DNA from: JAXMCK01 sp046349395
GTDB taxonomy: Bacteria; Pseudomonadota; Alphaproteobacteria; Geminicoccales; Geminicoccaceae
DNA: 64,000 bases
NCBI GenBank assembly: GCA_046349395.1
Contig: JAXMCK010000004.1
Span: forward strand, 186,001-250,000
Direction of reading: 5' to 3'
Shown here: positions 10,011 to 18,662 of the stretch, piece by piece
Position numbering within the stretch: position 1 is the stretch's first letter
Layout: the number at the start of each line of letters is the position of its first letter
The notes under the pieces: model-generated
The model's input: only the letters and a program-made list of their open reading frames with translations
What the model was told of the DNA's origin: nothing
Databases searched by the model: none
Made by a program: the position numbers and the translations under genes

Positions 10011-10303
10011 TGTTCGGGCGCCAGCTTTCCGCCTGTGGACACAGCGCTCGGCATTCGCAGGTGGAAAGCAATCGGTGGTAAAAATCCCATCACGTCGAGG
10101 CAATCGCTGACTACTTGAACTCAGTAGATCTCCTGCAACCGTAGCGCGCGGATCTGATTTCAGGTCCGACCTTCGCTTACCATACTCAGGTACAATTCTG
10201 TCTTCAGCATGCGACAACACCGCACAGTTCGAGAGATTCAAGAAATTTTGATTTATCGATTGCTATGATGGCAGCGACGGTTTCGTAGGCTGCGGTGACA
10301 ACA

Positions 10304-11332
10304 ATGGCGCCGGTGCTGATCGAAGTCGGCCGGCTCGACCCCTTGGCCACCTCCGAGGATCTGATCGCTCGCCGTTGCGCGCGAGAGCTGGAAAGCCGCG
10401 GCCTCGACTGGCGCCCGCTGGCACGCGCGCACGGCCTCGATCTGGCGCAGCCTCGACTGCCGGGAATGCGGATCCTGGTGCAAGGTGCCGACGCGTTCCT
10501 ACGCGAGGCCGCGCGGCTCGCGGACGATCCTCGTCTCGGCTGGAAACTCGGCGACGTGGACCTCAAGGACATGGGTGTCCTCGGCTATTCGGTGCTGAAC
10601 GAGCCCGATGTCCGCAGGGCGCTCCAGCTGCTGGTCGATCATGCCGGCCTCCTGTCCGAGGCGGCGCAACTCGTGCTCCAGGTGACGAACGACGAAGCGA
10701 CGCTGGCACAGAGCCGCTCGTCCAACGCGGTGACGAGCCAGATCTGGCTGCGCATGTTCCTGGGCCTTCTGGAGCGACTCTGCGGCCCGGATTTCGAGCC
10801 GCTGCGCGTCGGGGTCTACGGCACCGACGCCCGCCATCTGGCTGGCCTGGCCCGACATGCGGGACTGCGTGCCGAAGGCGGCGATGCGCCCGTCACCTTC
10901 GTCACCTTTCCCGCAGCACTCCTGGAGCGGCCGGTGCCCGGGGCCGATCCTTCCCTTGCACGCACGCTGCAACCGCTCCGCGAGCAGGCCAAGACCCAGC
11001 TCCGCCGGTATGCCAGGGAACTGGCGGCCCTGCGCGACATCATCGTCCCGCTCCTCACCGACGGCGGTGCCACCCTGCCTCACGTGGCAATTGCACTCGG
11101 CATGGCGCCTGAGAGCCTGAGGAAGAAGCTCGGGCAACGCGGTCTTCGGCTGACCTGGATCGTGGACGCGATCCGCGCCGATCTCGCCACGACCCTGCTG
11201 GCGAAACCGAACATGACCCTGAGCCGTGCCGCCGAGGAGCTCGGCTACAGGAGCACGATCCAGCTGACGCGGGCCTACCGCCGCTGGTGGGCGGCACCAC
11301 CCCGTGACGGCCGCGGGCGTCCCCTGCATTAG
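10304..11332 (+). CDS. AraC-family transcriptional regulator, tandem copy 2
   Basis: 342 residues from ATG; a GTG three codons upstream is an alternative. It is clearly a paralogue of the previous gene: LDPLATSEDLIARRC, LKDMGVLGYSVLNEPDV and FEPLRVGVYGTD align with copy 1. The DNA-binding half has LPHVAIALGMAPESLRKKL and LSRAAEELGYRSTIQLTRAY, ending RWWAAPPRDGRGRPLH. The second recognition helix (RSTIQLTRAY) differs strongly from copies 1 and 3, so each copy probably reads different DNA. A 290-base spacer precedes it, giving room for its own promoter. Effector and targets unknown. Confidence 0.84.
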   Translation: MAPVLIEVGRLDPLATSEDLIARRCARELESRGLDWRPLARAHGLDLAQPRLPGMRILVQGADAFLREAARLADDPRLGWKLGDVDLKDMGVLGYSVLNEPDVRRALQLLVDHAGLLSEAAQLVLQVTNDEATLAQSRSSNAVTSQIWLRMFLGLLERLCGPDFEPLRVGVYGTDARHLAGLARHAGLRAEGGDAPVTFVTFPAALLERPVPGADPSLARTLQPLREQAKTQLRRYARELAALRDIIVPLLTDGGATLPHVAIALGMAPESLRKKLGQRGLRLTWIVDAIRADLATTLLAKPNMTLSRAAEELGYRSTIQLTRAYRRWWAAPPRDGRGRPLH

Positions 11333-11479
11333 GTTGGTGGCGAGACGCCTCCTACACGAAGGTCGGTGCTGCTGCCCAAGTCGATCTATTGCGACATTTC
11401 ACCCGCACCACACCCCATAACCGGCTCGGCCGCTTATATGAGAAAGTAGACTCCATGCTTCCTGGGACGATTCGCACCC

Positions 11480-12505
11480 ATGACGCCTCCGTTCGTCAGC
11501 ATCCTACCCCCGGACCCAACGGCCTCGATGCAAGACATCTTCGTGAATTGCTTCACGAAGCAACTCGACCGTCGTGGGCTGAACTGGCGACCTCTGGCTA
11601 GAACCCACGGCCTGGGCTTCGATGGCCAGCCGACCGGGACCCGTGTCCTCACCCACATCATGCAGGCCTTCGTTCGTGACGCCCAGCGTATGGCGGATGA
11701 TCCGCTACTCGGCTGGGCCGCGGGCAGCTACGAGCTTCGCGACTACGGTCTGATGGGCTATGCGGCGCTGAATGCGCCGGACCTGCGCACCGCACTGCGG
11801 CTCATCGTCGAGCTGTCGAGACTCGTATCTTACGACAGCATCATCGCTCTCTACGAACACCACGGCGAGGCTACGCTGGCGCTTCGCAACTCCACCAACA
11901 GCACGGTGAGCGAGTTCTGCCTGCCCCTCCTTTTGCGCGCCCTGAAGGAACTCGCAGGTCAGGACTTCCGGCCCCTGCGTCTCGGTGTGAACCAGCCGGA
12001 CCCCGCCCGGCGCGCACGACTTGCAGACGAGGCCGGCATGCAGGTCGAGGACATCGGAGCCCCGATCGCCCTCGTCACCTTCCCAGCCCGGCTGCTAGAT
12101 CGGCCGATCCCGTGTGCCGACGCCCAACTAGCGCGGACACTTCGGCCACTTTGGATGGAGGAGCTCGCGACGCTCCAGGATCGGAACGACAAGCTACAGG
12201 AACTACAGACGGCGATCCTGCCCCTGCTGCCCCGGGGTACACCGACACCTTCACACGTAGCGGCCGTGCTGGGCATCTCGACCCGAGCGCTCCAAGCCGA
12301 GCTGGATAACCTCGGCACGGATCTTCCCGCCATGGTCGATTCCGTGCGGCGGGTGCTGTGTTCCCGGAAGCTGGCGCGAGGCCAGACCTCTCTCGTCCAG
12401 GCCGCCCGTATCCTGGGCTTCACCGATGTCGAGGCGTTCGTCGACGCCCACCAGCGCTGGTGGGCCTCACCACCCTGTGACGGAAGAGGACGGCTGCTTC
12501 ACTGA
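11480..12505 (+). CDS. AraC-family transcriptional regulator, tandem copy 3
   Basis: 341 residues. Same architecture as its two upstream paralogues: RRGLNWRPLARTHGL near residue 35, LRDYGLMGYAALNAPDLRTAL near 90, FRPLRLGVNQPD near 160. The C-terminal DNA-binding part reads PSHVAAVLGISTRALQAEL and LVQAARILGFTDVEAFVDAH, ending RWWASPPCDGRGRLLH, a terminus shared with copy 2. It converges with a small minus-strand gene 31 bases downstream. No catabolic or transport operon that such a regulator might serve is adjacent. Confidence 0.84.
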   Translation: MTPPFVSILPPDPTASMQDIFVNCFTKQLDRRGLNWRPLARTHGLGFDGQPTGTRVLTHIMQAFVRDAQRMADDPLLGWAAGSYELRDYGLMGYAALNAPDLRTALRLIVELSRLVSYDSIIALYEHHGEATLALRNSTNSTVSEFCLPLLLRALKELAGQDFRPLRLGVNQPDPARRARLADEAGMQVEDIGAPIALVTFPARLLDRPIPCADAQLARTLRPLWMEELATLQDRNDKLQELQTAILPLLPRGTPTPSHVAAVLGISTRALQAELDNLGTDLPAMVDSVRRVLCSRKLARGQTSLVQAARILGFTDVEAFVDAHQRWWASPPCDGRGRLLH

Positions 12506-12506
12506 T

Positions 12507-12522
12507 CCTCGGCACCCCGAGG
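12507..12522. terminator. Short hairpin between convergent genes
   Basis: CCTCGG (12507-12512), four-base loop, CCGAGG (12517-12522), directly after the stop of AraC copy 3 and before the convergent stop of the small gene. A second tiny hairpin (GGCG...CGCC) follows at 12522-12534. No T-run is present, so terminator activity is a guess. Confidence 0.4.
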
Positions 12523-12536
12523 GCGGAAAACGCCGC

Positions 12537-12833
12537 TCAGGGGTCCGCGAGCTTCTGGATCAGCGCCATCGCCGAACGCATCGCCTGGCGCTGGTCGCAG
12601 GTCAGGTGCATGTCGTCCTGGGCGTTCTCCCAGGCGAACTCGAGCTGCGAGAGTGCCCCGGCCAGCGTCTTGGGTGGCGTCGCCGCCACCTCGTGCTCCA
12701 GCCGGCAGATCGCGTCGCTCCGCCGTTTCGGGATGTTGCCCCGGGCCAGGGGCTGCGCGAACAGGTCCGCCCGCCGCCGCAGCAACGTGGCGTGCGGGTC
12801 CACATCCGACGCGAAGGATGATGTGGGGCTCAT
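12537..12833 (-). CDS. Conserved-looking hypothetical protein, 98 aa
   Basis: 98 residues from ATG at MSPTSSFASDV; an in-frame start 34 codons upstream gives an implausible Cys/Arg-rich extension. The sequence is soluble and mostly helical, with RRRADLFAQPL, AICRLEHEVAATPPKTLAGALSQLEFAWENA and an acidic/His patch DDMHLTCDQ. Small proteins with a similar spacing (a helix, then 'PATTLAGV/ALxxL') are scattered through alphaproteobacteria with no known role. It converges with AraC copy 3. Function unknown. Confidence 0.6.
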   Translation of the reverse strand: MSPTSSFASDVDPHATLLRRRADLFAQPLARGNIPKRRSDAICRLEHEVAATPPKTLAGALSQLEFAWENAQDDMHLTCDQRQAMRSAMALIQKLADP

Positions 12834-13084
12834 GATCCGACTCCCCTCGCCGGCGAGCTTCCGCCGCGATGGAGCGATGCACCGGCATCGCTTCTCGTTA
12901 CATGGAGACGGCACGTGAAAATTGTAGTGAGACATGACAGCGCCGACAAGACCAAGTAATTTTTTGAGAACAACTTTCAGTTTATACTGCGTGGTTTCTG
13001 CTAAAGAACTGCTGCGCTTGCTGCAGCACGGCGCAAATCAATAGCGCTACGCCAGCATCGTCCCTGGCAGGATGCCGGCGATGC

Positions 13085-13417
13085 TCAGCCACGGGCCGGC
13101 AGCGTCGTCACGTGGCCGATGGCCCGATCGATCCACCCCTGCAGAGCCGCCGCCGAGAGCGTGCCGGCTGGCGGGATCGTCACCATGCTGGTCACCCGGC
13201 GGCCGACCGGCGGAAACACCCGCGCCTCACCGGCCGCGATCGCTGCGCTGGCGGATTCCGCCCCGAGGCGGACGAAGACGAGATCGTCCGTCACCCCGCA
13301 GCACATGTGCCCGCGGAGCATGAAGACGAGGCCGCCGAACATCCTCACCTCGCGGACCGGCCCCGCCCCGGCCAGCGCCGCACATACTCTACCTGCCAGG
13401 TTCTGATCGAACGCCAT
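13085..13417 (-). CDS. TfoX/Sxy N-terminal domain protein
   Basis: 110 residues from the ATG at MAFDQNLAGRV, which has a GGGAGG ribosome site six bases upstream; a GTG two codons earlier is less likely. The TfoX_N pattern is clear: REVRMFGGLVFMLRGHMCCGV, then DDLVFVRLGAE and a C-terminal helix. In gammaproteobacteria TfoX controls competence. In alphaproteobacteria these short single-domain relatives have no established role, so competence should not be inferred. It stands alone between intergenic spacers. Confidence 0.85.
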   Translation of the reverse strand: MAFDQNLAGRVCAALAGAGPVREVRMFGGLVFMLRGHMCCGVTDDLVFVRLGAESASAAIAAGEARVFPPVGRRVTSMVTIPPAGTLSAAALQGWIDRAIGHVTTLPARG

Positions 13418-13502
13418 CGGCACCCTCCCCGATCGCGGCGATCAGGACATGACGCGGGCGCGGGTGCAACGACCTCCTGCGGCTGGCGATGGGGCCCCGG
13501 CC

Positions 13503-14846
13503 TCAGTGCGGTGGCGGCTCATCCGCGCCGGCGTGGAGGAAGACGTCCGGTAACCCGTTGGTGTCGCCGGGCACGAGGTTCGTGGCATAGGAGACGAAGA
13601 TCACGAACCGACCGCGCGCGGTGAGCGCCGGGCGCCCGGCGCTGTGGCCGTTCGCCTGTTGCCCATCGGCGGCCACGCTGTCCCGCACGGTCAACGGCTC
13701 GATCGTCGACGAGGTGAAGACGTCGAAGGCGCCGTTGCTGTCGTTCGCGACGAGATTGGTCGCACTCGAAACGTAGGCGATCTTGCTGCCATCCGGGGAG
13801 ATCGTCGGGGCATCGCTGAAGCCGTTGGCCTGCACCGCTCCGGGGCCGAGATTGACCCGTCGCGTCGTCCGGGTCTTGCGGTCGCGGACGAAGATGTCCG
13901 CGACACCGTTGGTATCTTTCGCGACAAGGTTGGAGGCCGCCGAGGCGAAGGCGACGTAGCGGCCGTTGGCGGACAGGCTGACATAGTTGCTGGGCGCGTT
14001 GGCGAGCTTTCCGTTGCCGCGACTGACGAGTTCCGTCCTTTCCTCCACGAGGTCGCGGACGAAGGCGTCGACCTTCCCGTTGGTGTCCCCGGGCGCCAGA
14101 TTGGCCGCGTCGGACACGTATCCGACGAACCGGCCGTCGGCCGAGATCGCGACCGGCACGTCGATGCTGAACCGGGCCCTGCCGGGGACGGCCTGAACAC
14201 CTCCAGGCCCCACGCTGGCGCGGATGGTCGTCTTCAACAGCCGGTCGCGGACGAAGACGTCGACCCACTCGTTGGTGTCGCCCTGCACCAGGTTCGAGGC
14301 GATGGAGTAGAAGGCCACGTACCGGCCGTCGGCCGAGATGGCGGGCCCGATGCTGTGATCGTTCGCCTCCGCACCGGTCGAGGCGAGGCTGACGCGCTCG
14401 GTCTTCCCCGTCCGCATGTCACGAACGAAGATGTCGAACTTCCCATTGCCGTCGCCGCGGATCAGATTGTCCGCCAGGGACGCGAAGGCGACATAGCGGC
14501 CGTCCGGCGTCATCGCCGAACCGAAGCTCGGCCCGCTCGGGGCACGACCGTTCCAGGCCCGGCTGACCAGCAGCGTCCGGCCGATCCGGAGGTCGGTGTA
14601 GAAGATGTCGGCGACACCGCTCGTGCGGTCGGCGACGAGGTTCGTCGCGTTGGAGGTGAAGGTGACGTAGCGCGGCGGTGACGAAGTCCCGATCTGGTCG
14701 CCCCAGGAGCCGCCGTTCGCCTGCACGCCGCCCGGACCGAGACTCACCCGTGACGTCGTCGCCTGCGCCAGGGCGGGTCCGGCGGCCAGCATCGTCAACG
14801 CCGCCGCCGCAACGAGGAGTGCCGATCGTCTTGCTTTGCACGACAT
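13503..14846 (-). CDS. Secreted TolB/PD40-like seven-repeat propeller protein, copy A
   Basis: 447 residues with a signal peptide (about residues 1-27, ending GPALAQA). The mature part is seven repeats of about 55 residues with the pattern SADGRYVAFxSxAxNLVxGDTNGxxDVFVRD. The seven block ends (GVADIFYTD, GKFDIFVRD, EWVDVFVRD, GKVDAFVRD, GVADIFVRD, GAFDVFTSS, GLPDVFLHA) suggest a seven-bladed beta propeller, and the repeated D-x-N-x-x-x-D loops could bind calcium. TolB-type repeats usually mediate protein contact. A diverged copy lies 42 bases upstream on the same strand, so both are probably one transcript. No enzyme domain is seen; role unknown. Confidence 0.8.
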   Translation of the reverse strand: MSCKARRSALLVAAAALTMLAAGPALAQATTSRVSLGPGGVQANGGSWGDQIGTSSPPRYVTFTSNATNLVADRTSGVADIFYTDLRIGRTLLVSRAWNGRAPSGPSFGSAMTPDGRYVAFASLADNLIRGDGNGKFDIFVRDMRTGKTERVSLASTGAEANDHSIGPAISADGRYVAFYSIASNLVQGDTNEWVDVFVRDRLLKTTIRASVGPGGVQAVPGRARFSIDVPVAISADGRFVGYVSDAANLAPGDTNGKVDAFVRDLVEERTELVSRGNGKLANAPSNYVSLSANGRYVAFASAASNLVAKDTNGVADIFVRDRKTRTTRRVNLGPGAVQANGFSDAPTISPDGSKIAYVSSATNLVANDSNGAFDVFTSSTIEPLTVRDSVAADGQQANGHSAGRPALTARGRFVIFVSYATNLVPGDTNGLPDVFLHAGADEPPPH

Positions 14847-14888
14847 GGTTATCTTCCCTGTTCGACATCGCTCGCCGAGTGCCGCGGG

Positions 14889-16211
14889 TCAGAACGGGAG
14901 ATGTACGAAGATGTCGGCCACACCGTTGGTGTCGCCCGGAACGAGGTTCGTCGCCTCGGAGGAATAGACCACGAAACGCCCGCGCGCGGTGACCGCCGGC
15001 TGGCTGATGCTGTTGCCGTTGCCCTGGGCCAGGTCGTAGGCGATGCTGTTGCGAACGGTGAAGGTGTCGGTGGTCGATGAACTGAAGATGTCGACGAAAC
15101 CGTTGGTGTCACCCGCCACCAGATTGGTGGCGATCGACGCGTAGGCCACCATGGTCCCATCCGGTGAGATCGTCGGCAGGGCGCTCTCGCCGTTCGCCTG
15201 CACGGCATCGGGTCCCAGATTGACGCGCCGGGTCGTCTGGGTCTTGCGGTCCCGCACGAAGATGTCCGCCACGCCGTTCGTATCTTTCGGCACGATGTTC
15301 GTCGCCTCGGACGCGAAGGCGACGAAGCGCCCATTGACCGAAAGGCTCGGATACACGCTGTAGCTGTCGGCCTGCTTGTTGTTGCTGCGGCTGACGAGCT
15401 CGGTCGTTCCCTTCACCAGATCGCGGGCGAAGACGTCGAGCGTGCCGTTGGTGTCGCCCGGCACCAGGTTCGACGCGTCGGACAGGAACGCGACGACCCC
15501 ACCGTCCGCCGACATGGCCACGTGCTGCAGCGGAAAGATGGAGTTCGTCCCGTTGCCCTGCACGCCGCCGGGTCCGACGCTGACCCTGGTCGTCGTCGCG
15601 TTGAGACGGTCGCGGACGAAGACGTCGAGGGCCCCGTTGGTGTCGTTGGCCACGAGATTGGAGGCCAGCGAATAGAAGGCGACGTAGCGACCGTCGGCCG
15701 AGATCGCAGGACCGAAGCTGTGGGAATTGCCCTGCCGCCCCTCCGTCCCGAGGCTCACAAGCTCGGTCTTCCCCGTCCGCATGTTGCGGAGGAAGACGTC
15801 CACTGCGTGGTTGGTGTCGCCCGGCACGAGATTGTCGGCCAGCGACAGGAAGGCGACGTAGCGGCCATCCGGCGTCATGGTCGCCTGGAGGCTGGGTCCG
15901 GTGGCACGGCGACCGTCCCACGACCGGCTCACCAGCAGGGTCCGCCCGATCGCGAGATCGGTGTAGTAGACGTCGACAGACCCGCTCGTGCGTTGCGCGA
16001 CGAGGTTCGTAGCGGCGGAACTGTAGGCGATGTAGCGCAGGCTGGCGGAGACACCGATGCTGTCGTTCGACGATGCACCGTTCGCCTGGACGCCACCCGG
16101 ACCGACGCTCACGCGCTGCGTGACCCCTTCGGGATACGCCACGGCTGCAGCCGGCAGCATCATGGTGGTCGCACACGCCAGCAACATTGTCTTGAAGGAA
16201 AGCCGACGCAT
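14889..16211 (-). CDS. Secreted TolB/PD40-like seven-repeat propeller protein, copy B
   Basis: 440 residues with a signal peptide (residues 1 to about 25, ending AAVAYP). Like copy A it has seven repeats ending in SVDVYYTD, AVDVFLRN, ALDVFVRD, TLDVFARD, VADIFVRD, FVDIFSSS and VADIFVHL. Repeat order and repeat-specific features (for example RTLLVSR in block 1 and RKTQTTRRVNLGP in block 5) match copy A one to one, which shows whole-gene duplication instead of repeat shuffling. The likely location is periplasm or cell surface. Function unknown; it is the first gene of the pair. Confidence 0.8.
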   Translation of the reverse strand: MRRLSFKTMLLACATTMMLPAAAVAYPEGVTQRVSVGPGGVQANGASSNDSIGVSASLRYIAYSSAATNLVAQRTSGSVDVYYTDLAIGRTLLVSRSWDGRRATGPSLQATMTPDGRYVAFLSLADNLVPGDTNHAVDVFLRNMRTGKTELVSLGTEGRQGNSHSFGPAISADGRYVAFYSLASNLVANDTNGALDVFVRDRLNATTTRVSVGPGGVQGNGTNSIFPLQHVAMSADGGVVAFLSDASNLVPGDTNGTLDVFARDLVKGTTELVSRSNNKQADSYSVYPSLSVNGRFVAFASEATNIVPKDTNGVADIFVRDRKTQTTRRVNLGPDAVQANGESALPTISPDGTMVAYASIATNLVAGDTNGFVDIFSSSTTDTFTVRNSIAYDLAQGNGNSISQPAVTARGRFVVYSSEATNLVPGDTNGVADIFVHLPF

Positions 16212-16437
16212 CGCTCATTCCCCTCTTCGGAAAACAAGCAAGCGATAATATGCAATCCACGAGTGAGAATGCGGCATCGAGATCAACCGATGCCGTAGAG
16301 GGCCCGAAGCGTCTTGCCCGATACCGGGCTACGTTCCGACATCATCGAAGGCTCGGGCGCGCTCCGGACCCCTCCCGGCTCGCCCTGGCGATCAGCCTAT
16401 TGACCAGAAGCGGTACCGGTCTTCGTGGCGACGCTGC

Positions 16438-16941
16438 TCATGTGCGCCTGTTCCTTGCAACATGGCGGGCCAGCTTTTCCAGAGTCTGTACTCCATACTC
16501 GACGGCACCGAAGCCGATCTTCGTCTCCCGCAACTCCTTGGAGGGATGCATCTGGCGGAGTGTCAGAACTGTCTTGCCGTTCTTCTGCTCGTCGAAGGTC
16601 ACGAGCATTCTGAACTTGGCGGGATCGTTGTCCTGATCCGAGCCGTGCTCGACCTCGATGAAGGCCGGCATCTCCATCCGGCGAAAAACCATCCGGTTGC
16701 CGTAGCGGGTGCCATCGGGTGCCACCATGTCGAAGCGCCAGACACCGCCCACCCTGAGGTCGATCTCCTTGGTCTCGATCGCGAAACCTTCGGGTCCGAA
16801 CCAGCTCTGTATCTGATCCGGATCCGTCCAGGCCGAATAGACGAGGCTTCGGGGCGCCTCGATCACCCTGCTAATGACGATCTCCTGCTCGATCGGCCAG
16901 TGGCACCATGCGGAGTCGGCATTCATGAACGGGTCGCTCAT
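16438..16941 (-). CDS. SRPBCC / AHSA1-family protein
   Basis: 167 residues from ATG (a longer frame upstream overlaps the ArsR gene and is not plausible). Typical AHSA1 pattern: EIVISRVIEAPRSLVYSAWTDPDQIQSWFGPEGF, DLRVGGVWRFDMVAPDG and MLVTFDEQKNGKTVLTL (each quoted in part). The fold binds hydrophobic ligands in a deep cavity. It starts four bases after the ArsR-type regulator gene, a pairing that is common in bacteria, where the regulator controls its SRPBCC partner. Ligand unknown. Confidence 0.88.
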   Translation of the reverse strand: MSDPFMNADSAWCHWPIEQEIVISRVIEAPRSLVYSAWTDPDQIQSWFGPEGFAIETKEIDLRVGGVWRFDMVAPDGTRYGNRMVFRRMEMPAFIEVEHGSDQDNDPAKFRMLVTFDEQKNGKTVLTLRQMHPSKELRETKIGFGAVEYGVQTLEKLARHVARNRRT

Positions 16942-16945
16942 GGCC

Positions 16946-17281
16946 TCATGTCTCCTTCTGCTTGCGTTCGAGGTGGGCTTCCAGTCGATCGAGCCGCTTA
17001 TCCCAGGCGTCGATGTGCTGCTGTAGCCAGGACTCGGTCGCTCGCAGGGCGTTCGGCTCGATCCGGCAGGTTCGAACCCGTCCATTCTTCTCCGACCTGA
17101 CGAGGCCGCTCTCCTCGAGAACTCGCACGTGTTTGAGCAGCGACGGCAGGGCCAGGGCGAACGGTGCCGAAAGCTCGCTCACGGACTTCGGCCCCTCGCA
17201 CAGACGACTGACGATCGCCCGCCGCGTCGGATCCGCGAGCGCCGAAAATGCCCTGTCGAGGTCGACTGGAAAGTTAGCCAT
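16946..17281 (-). CDS. ArsR-family winged-helix regulator
   Basis: 111 residues from the ATG at MANFPVDLDRAF. The winged-helix signature is visible: ALADPTRRAIVSRLCEGPKSVSEL, then LLKHVRVLEESGLVRSEKNGRVRTCRI (quoted in part). There is no metal-binding CxC on the helix 3 segment, so it is not a metal sensor of the ArsR/SmtB metal type. The adjacent SRPBCC gene (four bases downstream) is its likely target, as is usual for this pair, with autoregulation from the upstream spacer. Confidence 0.9.
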   Translation of the reverse strand: MANFPVDLDRAFSALADPTRRAIVSRLCEGPKSVSELSAPFALALPSLLKHVRVLEESGLVRSEKNGRVRTCRIEPNALRATESWLQQHIDAWDKRLDRLEAHLERKQKET

Positions 17282-17385
17282 GATGGAAACTATCGGCGCA
17301 TGCGCAGCAAGCGTCAATCAAAACTTTCCGAACCGGCTAACCATTGGGCCTGCTGCCAGGGCACGGGGCGGCTACGTCGGACGCC

Positions 17386-18646
17386 TTAGTTCGCGACGGC
17401 GATCAGGCCGTTGACCTGGACCTGCGTCGGGTCCTGACCGGGCGACGCGGGCTCCGCCTCGAACCGGGCGATGGCACCCGGCTGGAAGACGAGCGCCATG
17501 CTGGAGCCGCCATAGCAGAAGCGCGCGATCTCCTCGCCCTTCTTCACCCGCTGCGCGCTGCACGCCGAGGCGGATCGAGGAGATCTCGGTGATGCCGATC
17601 GGGATGCAGCAGACGAGGCCGATCACCGGGTCGTCGCTCTCGATGAAGATCAGCCCCCGCGTGTTGACCGACGCCTGGTACCCTTGTGATTCGATGCCCT
17701 GGGGATCGGTGCCGGTCTTGTAGCTACCGAACATCAGGCCCTCGACGACATAGGCCTCGCGCACGATGCCCGTGACCGGCGCGTGCAGGCGATGGTAGTT
17801 GGCCCCGCTGAGGAAGGACTGGAACACGTCGCCGCCCAGGAAGCGGTCGAGATAGGCGCTGCCGGCCAGCATGTTGACGAGCGAATAGGGCTGGCCCTTC
17901 AGCCAGAACCGGTCTTCCGCCTTCAAGCCACGCGAGATCCGGTAGACCGTGCCGTCGTTGGCGGAGATCACCGCCTTCGGATTGCCCGGCTCCGCGATCG
18001 GGCGGGCCGAGGCCTTGATCTCGCGGTGGAAGAACGCGTTGTAGGACGACCAGCCCCAGTGCGGTGCGGCACGGTCCGGGATCACGAACTCGTCGAGCTT
18101 GTTGTAGGCGTAAGCGGCCTCGCACAGCCAGCCGTTCGGTCCCTCGTTGAGGACCGTACGGCTGTTCCAGCTGTCGAGATAGGCGCACCACTCCTTCAGG
18201 ATGCCCCGGATCGCATCGTTGAACGGTCCCTGCCGGAAGGCGGCCTCGCCCGCTTCGGTGATCATCATCTGCCCGAAGAGAGCCGACATCGGGAAGAACA
18301 CGCGCTTCTTGGGATCCTCCTCCCAGCGCGGTGCCAGCCGGACGATGTGGTTCAACTGGGTCAGCAGTTGCGGGATGTCCTCGACAGTACGCAGCTTCGC
18401 CGGCACCTCGCGGATCATCTCGTCGACATACATCCGTGTGACGCCGTCGACGAAGAGGAGGCGGGCCAGAGCGGCGACGGAATCGGCCATCGGCCGGTCC
18501 GGCTCGTCGGCCGCCGCCTCTTCGGCCGCCCATTTCAGCCAGCGCTGGAACCGGAGCAGACCCTCGAAGTCCGACGGCAGATAGCCCGCCTGATAGCCGT
18601 AGAGCTGCTTGAAGCGATCCTCGGAGTGCGCCTCGTCCACCGCCAT
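17386..18646 (-). pseudogene. PSD/PsiD-like decarboxylase, frameshifted just before the processing site
   Basis: The first about 365 codons read normally: an N-terminal PSD-associated helical domain (YLPSDFEGLLRFQRWLKW), the core VLNEGPNGWLCEAAYAYNKL, HWGWSSYNAFFHREIK, and the His-containing YHRLHAPVTG. At about 17551-17560 the frame breaks. Reading +1 after it gives the expected end, RVKKGEEIARFCYGGSSMALVFQPGA to a TAA at 17386. The GGSS self-cleavage site that makes the pyruvoyl cofactor is therefore out of frame. The break lies in a CGCTGCGCGCTGC run, so a sequencing error is possible. Its intact paralogue starts 17 bases upstream in the same operon. Confidence 0.8.
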
Positions 18647-18662
18647 CGTCCCCTCCCGGCGT

